The notes under the pieces were generated by a model. The model saw only the letters and a list, made by a program, of their open reading frames with translations. It ran no database searches and was not told the DNA's origin. The translations under genes and the position numbers were made by a program. Source: Euglena gracilis (lineage: Eukaryota; Euglenida; Euglenophyceae; Euglenales). From it: a DNA stretch of 64,000 nucleotides. Shown in pieces: positions 56,312 to 64,000 of this stretch. Every line of letters starts with the position of its first letter. Within the stretch, counting starts at the first letter, position 1. The DNA lies in NCBI GenBank assembly GCA_039621445.1, contig CP154957.1:27760541-27824540 (forward strand). The letters are read 5' to 3'.

Positions 56312-56997
56312 CAGTGCGGCTAAAAATTACGGAAGACAGAAATTTTGGCAAAATACCCAAATTTTGCCATGATTTTTTCTCTCGTAATTTTCTGACTCCG
56401 TCGGTTTCCGACGCTGTCTTCCAGCCCACTTCCGGTTTGTGCCCAAAAGAACACAATACTCATCCCAATTGAATGTCAGTTTCTTCAATGGTATATGCTC
56501 AGCCAGCTCCTTGAAAAACGGGCGACTGGCATCAAGCACCTGGGGAAAATCACAGCCAGCTCCTTGAAAAACGGGCGACTGGCATCAAGCACCTGGGGAA
56601 AATCACAGCAAAAATCGCTCTGCATTAGAAATCACTGACACCTGATCAGTGGGCACAACTCTATCAGAATTTGCAGCGAACGGCCTCCATTCTGCTTTCG
56701 CCAGCGAACATTTTGCCCATGCCTGACCGATCTTGAACGTTCCCCCATTTTTTTGGGCAAGCGTTGCTGGGCGGGTACGTGCGACAACACCTCGAGCGAT
56801 TGCAGCCACTGGGGGCCAGAAAAATACGTTGAACACGCAACCAGGAGAAAAATGTCGCACCTGTGCCGGAGGTCAATCCTTCATGGGACCAGATTTTGCC
56901 AAAAGAAAAATTCCAAAATTAAAATTTTGCCAAAAAATTTTTTTCTCGTAATTTTTTTTGCCGTAATTTTTGTCTTCCGTAATTTTTAGCCACACTG
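56312..56997. mobile_element. Tc1/mariner-like MITE (686 bp, TA target site)
   Basis: The ends are CAGTGCGGCTAAAAATTACG and the inverse of CAGTGTGGCTAAAAATTACG. They extend as GAAGACAGAAATT / GAAGACAAAAATT, 31 of 33 bases matching. TA flanks both ends (56,310-56,311 and 56,998-56,999). CAGTG ends with TA duplication fit Tc1/mariner. There is no transposase frame. The interior minus strand has short protein-like stretches (around PFFKELAEHIPLKKL), possibly captured coding sequence. Confidence 0.75.
56501..56606 (+). repeat. Perfect 53-bp tandem duplication
   Basis: 56,501-56,553 is repeated exactly at 56,554-56,606. Perfect identity suggests a recent event. On the minus strand the unit contains TTTTCCCCAG|GTGCTTGATG, a possible 3' splice site, now present twice. 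Confidence 0.95.
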
Positions 56998-57084
56998 TAA
57001 TGTCAATTTTTTGTACTTTTTGGAATCCCGAATCGCTCAAAAAGGTTCAAAAAATGGGTATTTAGGGCGAAATTGGCCGTGATT

Positions 57085-57240
57085 CTTTGAACGCTGGTTC
57101 GGCGTTCGGGCGTGAAGCCAGAGCCCCTAATCCAGAGCCCCTAATCCACGGTTTCAACAACTGTGTTCAGAACGCCCTGGTTCCGGAGTGAAGCCCTGAG
57201 TTCTGAAACATGGCTTCACGCCCGAACCGGCGTTTTGAAC
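57085..57240. repeat. GGTTCGGGCGTGAAGCCAGA palindromic repeats
   Basis: GGCGTTCGGGCGTGAAGCCAGAGCCCC is opposed by GGCTTCACGCCCGAACCGGCGT at 57,211-57,232. A direct copy CGGTTCGGGCGTGAAGCCAG is at 58,077-58,096 and a part copy at 58,459-58,475. A local 17-bp duplication (CCAGAGCCCCTAATCCA) is at 57,117-57,147. Confidence 0.6.
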
Positions 57241-57459
57241 ACAGTTTTTGTACCAGAAATTTAAGGGGAAAACATTCATTTTCATCTCAAAAACACCTTT
57301 TCCGGGTCCAGGAGGCCAAATAGCATAATTTTGGGCCAATGATTTTTTTTAGATTCCCCCGCGACCCCCCCCCCCCCCGCAACCCTACTCTGAAACCTTT
57401 TGACCTCCTTTGGGCACATGGCGACGTCGATCGGCCGATTGAAGTTTTCACAAATGTGA

Positions 57460-58350
57460 TGCAATGCTACCCATCAATCAAAAGCTCTTCTCAAGGGCTT
57501 TTGACAGCTGGCCACAGGATTCAGCAATAATGCACACAGCGCTTATTTTCAGCGATCGTGTATTCCAAAATTTGACGTTTTAATTTGTGAAATCCCACAC
57601 CTCAGGTGCCATACAGCATATCAATCGAGAGCTCCCCCCAAGAGCTTTCATGTGGTACCCTCAGAACTCAGCCACACTGCAGAGCGCCCCGAAAATCGCC
57701 GATCGCCTGTTCCGACCCTTTTCGCAAATTCCAAAATCCACTGTTCACCTGCCATGTAGCCCCTTGATCGATAGCCCTTCTCGAGGGCTTTCAGCAGATG
57801 GCCTTAGATTCCAGCCATGCTGCATGGTATTCTATTTCAGAAATTCCCCAAATTTGACCAAATGGAAATTGTTGCACAAAATACCCCAATTTCTGGCCAA
57901 ATACCCCCCAAAAACTGCTCAGATAAGATATGATTGCCACATGTCTAAAAACCATTTTGGACACTTTTTGGCACTTTTTATTTTGGGTCCCCTGGACACC
58001 GTCTTCCCGCCCGAACCTGCATTCTGGACGCCAGTTCGGCGCAGAAATTTCTGCGCTGAACCGGCGTCCTGAACGCCGGTTCGGGCGTGAAGCCAGAGCC
58101 CCAATACATGGTTTCAAGCGAAAATCGTCCATTCAGGGAGCTGGTTTATATAGAGCATCAAAGATGGGGGTTGGCACGCATATTAAGAGCTCAGCATTAT
58201 TCAAAACCTGGTCTTATATGGGGGGGTCGGTCCCGGCCAAAGGGCCGGCTTTCCGAAGGCCAGGGTGGGGCGGGGGTGTCATGGTATGGCTGAATTCTGT
58301 GGCCATCTGTCAAAAGCCCTTGAGAAGAGCTTTCATTTGATGGGAAACAT
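57460..58350. repeat. TCGATCGAAAGCTCTT-family repeat, several diverged copies
   Basis: Copies at about 57,470-57,530, 57,640-57,840 and (inverted) 58,275-58,350 share CGAT(C/A)(G/A)A-AGC-CTTCTC, AGGGCTTTTGACAGATGGCC and ATTCAGCCATGC-like blocks. Better matched copies are at 61,012-61,160 and 61,300-61,465. Between copies lie hairpins such as GGCGCAGAAATTTCTGCGC near 58,038-58,056. Confidence 0.55.
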
Positions 58351-58481
58351 GGTTTCAGAGGTGTGAAATCTGCCAGTTTCGGTCGGCGACAGATTCCGAC
58401 CAAAATCACCCAAAACTGTCCCAAACGTGGGGTAAAATTGGCCGTGATTCCTCAGACGCCGGTTCGGGCATGACACCGGAC

Positions 58482-58890
58482 CAGGGTTTGATATAAGGAG
58501 GGCGTACATGGTTTAGGTGGGGGGGGGTGTCCCCCCCCCCACCCCCCCCCCCCCCTCCTGGCCCGCAGGGGGGGGTCCGGACCACCCCCCCCCACCTGCC
58601 AGGGGGGTCCGGACCGACCCTCGGGGGGGTTCCCGGGACCCCCCCCAAAAAGGGTCAATTTTTTCCTCCGGCGCTTCGCGCCGAAAATTTTTTGCATTTT
58701 TGGCACATTTTTGCCCCAAAAGTGCCCAAAATGGCACTTTTGGTCATTTTGGGGGGTCAAAAATTTTCGGTCACCCTGACCGCGCACCTGTTTAGGTGGG
58801 GGGGGGTGTCCCCCCCACCCCCCCCCCCCCCCCGGCCCCCCGGGGGGGGGCCGCACCACCCCCCCCCACCTGTCCTTATATCGAACCCTG
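58482..58890 (+). mobile_element. hAT-like MITE, copy 2 (409 bp)
   Basis: Same termini as copy 1 (CAGGGTTTGATATAAGG / CCTTATATCGAACCCTG) and closely similar interior. It is flanked by CACCGGAC (58,474-58,481) and CGCCGGAC (58,891-58,898), an 8-bp duplication with one difference. The target lies in a GCCGGTTCGGGC-type repeat. Confidence 0.85.
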
Positions 58891-58898
58891 CGCCGGAC

Positions 58899-59375
58899 CC
58901 CCCAAATGATGCCCGCCTTCAAATACGAGACCATCTAGATCAAAGTCCGAGACCGGGGTGGTGTGGGGTGGAATTGCCCCTAAAATGGTTCAATTTGTTT
59001 TCTATCGATGGGATCAGAAGGTTCATTACAAAATGAATGGAAGTTTTCATTGAGGTTGGTTGGTTTCTGGATTTTTTTTGGACATTTTCACCAAAATTGT
59101 GTGTTTTTAATCATCCACTTGCGTTTTGGGCAGATGGGATGGAAAATGCTTCATTTTGGCGTAAAGCGCCAAGAGATTTTTTGTGTTTTTTTGGGGGGGG
59201 GACCCGATCCCCCCCCCCCGAGGCAAGGACATTGTTTTGGGTGGCAGTGAGGGAGTGCGGGGTGCCCCACAATTCTGTGGGTTATTCGTTTGGGGTCTCC
59301 ATTTTACGCCATCTCTTGTTCAATGAGTAAAAACCGACGTGTGGGCTTCTTTTGGGTCCGATTTTCTCTGCGCAG
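58899..59375. other. Spacer upstream of the 59.4-kb gene
   Basis: AT-rich sequence with T runs and one G/C-run insert at 59,190-59,222. It ends in TTTTCTCTGCGCAG (59,362-59,375), a good 3' splice site, so it may be intron of the gene that follows. Confidence 0.35.
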
Positions 59376-59886
59376 TTTGTGTTGTGGCAATGGATGAGCA
59401 CGTCTTGAAGGCACAGCTTGAGGTGCTCCGTACAGAGTTGGAGATCAAGTACACCTCTCCCTCATTCCATTTGTGTGGCGAAGTGCCCCCTCTGCTTTTC
59501 CCAATCCCATTTCACTCTGCCAACCCGGTTATGTCATTTCACTCTGCCATTGAACTCCAACACGGTTATGGTGGTAATTTCCCCCAGTCCCGCCTCTTCT
59601 CCTTTTTTTTTTTCACCTCAGGAAGCGCGAGGCAGAGTTGGCCCGTTTGCACGCCCAACGGGGCCGCCCAGAACCCAGCCGGGCCCGGCCTCTCAGCCCA
59701 CCTCCTGCCCGCCCGGCCTCCTACCGCCCTCCTCCCGGCGATTACTACTCCCAGCCACCCCCGCCTAAACGCCCTCGAGTGGAACAACCCCGGACGCCGT
59801 ACTCTTACTCGGCCCAAACGCCCCAACGCACATCTCCGATGGAGGAGATGCTGCTATTCTATGCCTTTGTTTGGTATAAACATTGA
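59376..59886 (+). CDS. Spliced gene fragment: coiled coil plus proline-rich tail
   Basis: Exon 1 (59,376 or ATG 59,390 to 59,448) encodes MDEHVLKAQLEVLRTELEIK, a heptad-like helix. A GTAC...TTTTTTTTTTCACCTCAG intron (59,449-59,621, 173 bp) follows. Exon 2 (from 59,622) continues exactly in frame as KREAELARLHAQRGRPEPSR, so the charged helix is restored across the join. Then comes a long tail rich in proline, arginine, tyrosine and serine (PPPARPASYRPPPGDYYSQP, PPPKRPRVEQPRTPYSYSAQ) to TGA 59,884-59,886. KRPR could be a nuclear localisation signal. An alternative last intron (GTATAA at 59,874 to GACAG at 59,940) would extend the protein to 60,040. An upstream exon is possible because a 3' splice site precedes ATG 59,390. 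No named family is recognised; it resembles a small coiled-coil, disordered nuclear or RNA-associated protein by composition only. Confidence 0.65.
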
Positions 59887-60040
59887 TAGATGGATACAAA
59901 TCACCATTTCAGCCCCAACATTGCCTTCTTTCGTTGACAGGGAGGGAAGAATGTCTCTTGGGTGGGGAAGTGTAGAGTCCCCCAAGGGGTGGTTGGCACA
60001 CCCCTCCCCCATCTCACCGACCCGCCGCCATGCCATTTAA

Positions 60041-60538
60041 CCCCCCATTTCGGACCCCCTCGCCACGCATATCAAGAACTGCGTGCAGAAACGCAGCCTT
60101 AGGTCAGAGTCCGTGTTTAAGACGCAGTGATTTATGGCTGCGTTTATAAGGCAAAATGCCTTGGGTCGAAGGCTGTGTTTCGCAACCTCGCCGTGTGCTG
60201 AGTGGAACCAGAGGACAAAATTAGGATGCACCGCCAGAATTTGGGGGGTTTTAAAATCTCCGGATAAGAATTGCAAGTATTTTGGTATTTTATTGCGATC
60301 GGTAGTTGTCTGATGCACAGAGGATTTGATCAATGGGCGATAATCAATTTGAAATGTTCCTAAAGACGGAGATAAGGACATAATTTTGCTTTGCACACCT
60401 CGTGCACGCCTTTGCACGCCGCACTTTGTAACGCTGTGTTAGGTGCTGCACCCACGGTGGATGAATTCTTTCCAAGGTTGTTAAAAAAAGGTCACCACCA
60501 AGATCCAACGTACCCTCACCCCCTCCAGGGGGGGGGGA
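60041..60538. repeat. Degenerate GGTCGAAGGCTGTGTTT-family repeats and spacer
   Basis: ACGCAGCCTTAGGTCAGAGT, GTGTTTAAGACGCAG, GGCTGCGTTTATAAGGC and GGGTCGAAGGCTGTGTTTCG cluster at 60,088-60,190. They are relatives of the denser cluster at 62,345-62,515. A CCCCCTCGCCACGC motif is at 60,055. No gene is supported in 60,200-60,538. Confidence 0.45.
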
Positions 60539-60705
60539 ATGCGCTGCGCATTTTTGCGCATTTTTTGCGCATTTTGTCAATTTTTCAAAAATTCGCATTT
60601 TTGCGCATTTTTTACGCACTTTTTGCGCATTTTTTTTCATTTTCCCACTTTTTTTACACTTTTTGGAGGCATTTTGTCCATATTGTCCATGTTGTCCACA
60701 TTGTC
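60539..60705 (+). repeat. TTTTTGCGCA and TTGTCCA short repeats
   Basis: TTTTTGCGCATTTTTTGCGC-type units span 60,539-60,640, followed by four TTGTCCA(T/C)(A/G)T units at 60,672-60,708. A second TTTTTTGCGCATTTT cluster is at 61,995-62,030. The 316-codon frame 60,539-61,489 is built largely from these and from the repeat at 61.0-61.5 kb, so I do not call it a gene. Confidence 0.7.
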
Positions 60706-60887
60706 CATATGTCAAAAACAAACTTGGCATTGGTGTTCTTCAACACCGTTCTTCAACACCAACCAAACCACATGCTCACCGAATTTTGCCCACGTTCAAC
60801 AAACCCATTTCTATAACCAACGAACCCATTTCCGCACTTTTTTTCCACCCAAGGGACCCGCCTCTATATCAGAAAAGGGGGGTCGGA

Positions 60888-60936
60888 CGCCGGTGAACCC
60901 GGCGTCCCGGACGCCGGGTTCAGGACAGAACCGGCG
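60888..60936. repeat. GGACGCCGG...CCGGCGTCC hairpin pair
   Basis: Two adjacent palindromes occur here: GGACGCCGGTGAACCCGGCG-TCC and GGACGCCGGGTT-CAGGACAG-AACCGGCGTCC. Similar hairpins occur at 61,587-61,665, 61,685-61,715 and 58,055-58,080. Confidence 0.75.
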
Positions 60937-61011
60937 TCCCCAACCTTCGGTCAAAGGACACTCCCATGACCAATCTCCGACCACTAATCTGCAATGTTAC
61001 GCTACTTTGAA

Positions 61012-61480
61012 TTTTGCCAAATTCCGACGATCGCGAGCACATCTCTGGCTGTGTCAGTCGTTCAGGTACAAACTCACCCCTCGATCGAAAGCTCTTTTCA
61101 TCAGACGACTAGAGATATCCACCAAATTCAGCCATGCCGCCTGGTACTCTTATTTCATGTCACTGGGAAATCCTAATTTCACAATCCTGGTAATCTCCTG
61201 GATCCCTCAGATCATCAATTTGAAGACACAAATCGTTTCTGTATGGTTCAGACCGCCTCTTGAACGAAACTGGATCGAAAATCACCACAAATTTCGACTA
61301 AGATTCTGGACGATCCGACGATCGCGAGCGTATCTCTGGCTGCGTGCAACGTCAGGGTACCAAGTTACCCCTCGATCGAAAGCTCTTTTCAACAGACGAC
61401 CAGCGGTGGTCATCAGATTTTCTCACGCTGCACGGTACTCTATTTCCAAATCTGGGCCAATTTTCACCAAATTTGGATAT
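61012..61480 (+). repeat. Two direct copies (period about 291 bp) of the TCGATCGAAAGCTCTT family
   Basis: CCGACGATCGCGAGC starts at 61,024 and 61,315. Each copy continues ATCTCTGGCTG, GGTAC-AA-T-ACCCCTCG, ATCGAAAGCTCTTTTCA, AGACGAC and CACGCTGC/CATGCCGC...GGTACTCT. The period is divisible by three, which is why a long frame stays open. Differences between copies are not concentrated at third positions, so I see no sign of selection on a protein. Confidence 0.65.
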
Positions 61481-61586
61481 CCACCCTAGTGGTGCCCAAA
61501 TGGCAACATTCGATGTTCTACATGGTTAAAACAGTCATCTCAGGACCTTAGGGTCATTTTCGGGCACTTTTGGTGACTTTTTAAGG

Positions 61587-61720
61587 AATGAAAAACGGAC
61601 GCCGGGTTTTGGACAAAACCGGCGTTCCTACCTAACGCCGGGTTTTAGGACAGAACCGGCGTCCGGAAAACCCGTGGGGGGGACGGTTCTGTCCTGAACC
61701 CGGTGTCTCAAACGCCAGTT
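61587..61720. repeat. Cluster of GGACGCCGGGTT / AACCGGCGTCC hairpins
   Basis: GGACGCCGGGTTTTGGACAA with AACCGGCGTTCC, then AACGCCGGGTTTTAGGACAG with AACCGGCGTCC, then an inverted GGTTCTGTCCTGAACCCGG. Each can form a hairpin with a loop of about 8 nt. Confidence 0.75.
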
Positions 61721-62344
61721 TAAGAAAAAACCCTTGGGTGATGAGGTGTGGGTACTCATCCAATGATGATGAGGACACTAGGGTTTTCAGAGACCCCACA
61801 TCGAATCCTTCTCCCCTGGTCACAAGTAAGGGGCAACCATGGCTGACATTGTGGTGAACAGAGAGTGACGCCTTGCTCGTGCATTTTTTTTTTACCAAAG
61901 ATGCCTTCATTTCAGCTGTTTTTGGTGATTTTGGTTTAATTTTGGGTTTATTATTGGAAATTTTTCTAAGTCCTTTTTCCCTTGGGAACTCAGCGCATTT
62001 TTTGCGCATTTTTTTTGCGCATTTTGCATTTTTTCCGAGGGCCGTCCAGCGCATTCCCCCCCCCTGCCCCTCCTCAAAAGTGTCCCCCCAAAGTGGACCA
62101 AAGTCTTGGCAAACTTTGGTCCCCCCCCCCTCAAAGTAGCCACTTTCCTTCGTCGCCAAAGGTGCCAAGGCCAAAATTTGACCCCCCCCCCACAGTGCAT
62201 GGAGGGGCCACTTTGATGGGGGGGGGTAGGTTGCCTTGTATGGAAACCTTTTTGGGGAACCCCATCAGGACCAGCAGGGACAGAAAAAAATGTTGCACTT
62301 TCAATTCGAATTTGCTTCTGGTGCAAGGCTTTGTTCCATTTTTG
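61721..62344. other. No confident gene; C-run inserts
   Basis: T-rich sequence with the TTTTTTGCGCATTTT cluster and several runs of C (62,056-62,240). The minus-strand frame 61,632-62,174 crosses repeats and C runs and has no recognisable motif. Confidence 0.3.
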
Positions 62345-62515
62345 CAAAACCAATTTTGGTAAACACAGTTTGACCAATGGTCGAAGGCTGTGTTCAGAAA
62401 CACAACCTTTGGTCGAAGGCTGTGTTTCTAAACACAGCCTTTGACGCTCCAAAGGCTGTGTTTCAAATCACAGCTTTTGACCAAAGGCATGTTGCCATAA
62501 ACACAGCCTTAACCC
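62345..62515. repeat. Palindromic AAACACAGCCTTTGACCAAA cluster
   Basis: Six alternating-orientation copies of AACACAGCCTTTG / AAAGGCTGTGTTT with GGTCGAAGG or GACCAAAGG connectors. Neighbouring copies can pair to form several alternative hairpins. Confidence 0.75.
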
Positions 62516-62985
62516 AAAACCACCTAAATGCCCAAAATTTGAACCTTCTTGGGTTTCAAAACCTCCAAAAGCACAAAATCAAAAGAAAAATCACAAAATC
62601 AAGGGCAAAAGACCACAGAAAAAGACCATTTTTGCATTTCTTTGAAATCGATGATTATATCCCCAAATTTTCCAAAAACGGAAAAAAAATCTGGAGGGAG
62701 TTTTTTTTGTCGCAAGCACAAACCTTGCAAGAAACCCAATTTGGGACGAAGAAATTTTCACCTGCCGCACACCTCCGCCCCCGGGACCCCCTCGCCACGC
62801 CAACCCCCCCCCCCAGGCCAGTGAGCTTGCCACGGCATGCCGAGCCCCCCCCCCCCCCACCAGGGTTTGTTCGGACACCCCACCTGGTGGCTTTCATGCC
62901 CAGATGAAAGTGAATCATACACCTCTTATTTCCCCCCAAATTCCCATCTGGTTTCCTTCCAAGTTTTTTGATCCGAATTTTTCAG
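62516..62985. other. Spacer with A-rich block and C-run inserts
   Basis: CACAAAATCAAAAGAAAAATC-type repeats at 62,570-62,630, C runs with CCCCCTCGCCACGCCA at 62,780-62,860, then AT-rich sequence ending GATCCGAATTTTTCAG, a plausible 3' splice site at 62,984-62,985. Confidence 0.4.
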
Positions 62986-63133
62986 TTGGTCTTTTTCGTT
63001 CAAGTGGCACCCCTTCCCAGTCAGCGCGCACCGGGTACGGTGGACAGTATGTGAGACCCTCTGCTGTGCCCTCCCGCCAAGTTGTGGGCACATCCCCTGC
63101 CGCCCGGCAAAAAGCGGCCCCGAAGGAACACAA
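62986..63133 (+). CDS. Candidate internal exon, Ser/Thr/Gly/Pro-rich
   Basis: After AATTTTTCAG the frame reads VGLFRSSGTPSQSARTGYGG, QYVRPSAVPSRQVVGTSPAA, RQKAAPKEHK and reaches AA|GTGTGG (63,134), a possible 5' splice site. The 148-bp length and splice phases are consistent with an internal exon. The composition suggests disordered, basic protein, similar in style to the tail of the 59.4-kb gene. Without the donor, the frame continues hydrophobic to TGA 63,231-63,233. No family is recognised; the link to the 59.4-kb gene is only a possibility. Confidence 0.4.
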
Positions 63134-63465
63134 GTGTGGTTTGTTTGCATTCACTTTGCTTCACTTTGTTCTTTCTTTTTCGGCATCCCCACCTTTGCCT
63201 CACTGTTTTTTCCCCTTCGATTGGCATTCGTGATTCCACCCAAGGAAATGCTCATCCATCCTCTAAGATAATCAAGACTAACACCAAGTATCTCTCCACT
63301 GCCGCTTCGTTATTCATCCCCTAATTTTCAAAAAAGATTTGTCATACACCCCACAATCTGTGATGCTGTCGCAAGGAAGTTATGCCCCGTGGCACATAAT
63401 GTTACATCCTATGACAGCTTATTTATGATAAATGCACGTTTCAAAGAGTCAGACTCCATTTTTTT

Positions 63466-63828
63466 ATGTCCCCCACAATAAATTTTACTGTCTTACAGAT
63501 TGCATGTGAGTTTTCTGTTTTTCACGGTTCATTAAAGAGATCATTTTTAATGGTCTTTTTGAACGGTGGACGCCCCACAACATTCCTGGGGATGCAGCAT
63601 TTGGCCACAATTGTTTGGGGGTGTCATTTTTTTCTTTGGGAGATAGATGGGGGTTGCTGGGGGGTGCTGGGTTCCGGCGCTTTCAATTTTGACGCCGAAA
63701 CAAAAATTTGGGGATTTTTCAATGATGAGGAAACAGGTTCTTTTTTTTGGGAAGTCAACCAGTCCAATTCAGATCGATCAGAGGGTGGGGAGGTCCGGGA
63801 CCCCCAACTGAAACGGGGGCTCAAATGA
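63466..63828 (+). CDS. Candidate ORF of 120 codons, unknown product
   Basis: ATG 63,466 to TGA 63,826-63,828 without interruption. The first half is hydrophobic and aromatic (VFLNGGRPTTFLGMQHLATI, VWGCHFFLWEIDGG), the second acidic (FNDEETGSFFWEVNQSNSDR). TCTTACAG at 63,491-63,498 may be a 3' splice site. The opposite strand (63,624-63,845) is also open and serine/proline-rich, so strand choice is uncertain. The C-terminal codons lie in a GGTCCGGGACCCCC palindrome of repeat type. No family is recognised. Confidence 0.3.
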   Translation: MSPTINFTVLQIACEFSVFHGSLKRSFLMVFLNGGRPTTFLGMQHLATIVWGCHFFLWEIDGGCWGVLGSGAFNFDAETKIWGFFNDEETGSFFWEVNQSNSDRSEGGEVRDPQLKRGLK

Positions 63829-64000
63829 AGTCCGGAGTCCAACACTGTTTGCCACCATGAACTCTTTCATGAGCACTGAAATTTTTTGGGGATTTAATGA
63901 ACAGACCCCAGTTAGGCTTTGTCGTCAAAAGTGGTTTCTTGGTTGAGTGACGCTTGTGGATGCCCCAAAATCTTCATTGTATTTTTTAAGCAACTTTGCG
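63829..64000. other. Nothing recognised
   Basis: Ordinary-complexity sequence to the right edge, with no repeat or frame I can support. Confidence 0.4.

Noticed and set aside
57587-58072. 161-codon ORF
   Set aside because: Overlaps diverged copies of the same dispersed repeat in a different frame from the 61-kb copies, so the frame is not conserved between copies.
60539-61489. 316-codon ORF, the longest outside the satellite
   Set aside because: Composed of TTTTTGCGCA repeats, a hairpin pair and two copies of a dispersed repeat whose 291-bp period happens to be divisible by three. Copy differences show no third-position bias.

Overview
This window looks like nuclear DNA from a repeat-rich eukaryote, most likely a protist or alga. 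I could not place the lineage. The grounds are negative and positive. There is no bacterial gene packing, no operon, no tRNA or rRNA that I recognise, and no large conserved protein. There are blocks of degenerate TTAGGG-type telomeric repeat, at least one convincing GT-AG intron, cut-and-paste-type transposon termini with target-site duplications, and many short inverted-repeat elements with long G or C runs. Almost every long reading frame is a by-product of repeats.

Layout. 1-16.6 kb is mosaic DNA: simple repeats (CT, GGCT, GT), a 10-bp GGTGGGATCC minisatellite, palindromes, dispersed AAATGGCC-rich repeats and a few weak reading frames. 16.61-44.12 kb is one unit of about 27.5 kb: a minisatellite of about 26.8 kb (78-bp and 112-bp repeats) enclosed by inverted repeats of about 300 bp rich in GTCGACC and GTGGGCCGACCC palindromes. 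44.1-47.0 kb holds a 1.2-kb inverted-repeat element and pieces of an acidic and cysteine-rich reading frame. 46.99-54.04 kb is a second unit with the same terminal sequences. Nested inside it are two small arrays of the same minisatellite family, telomere-like blocks in both orientations, a poly-T tract, a fold-back element pair and a hAT-like MITE. 54-64 kb has sparse coding signal, a Tc1/mariner-like MITE, a second copy of the hAT-like MITE, several palindrome families and the best gene model of the window (59.39-59.89 kb: a coiled coil joined across an intron to a proline-rich tail).

Two observations matter most. First, the two large units share both ends but not their flanks, so the minisatellite appears to be cargo of a family of inverted-repeat-bounded elements, some nested in others. 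Second, several of the most protein-like frames are interrupted by TAA or TAG and run on in the same frame to a TGA. This could mean UAR codons are read as an amino acid (glutamine in known cases), or that these are decayed genes or chance open frames. The sequence alone cannot decide. No gene here can be tied to a pathway, so I make no claim about genes working together.
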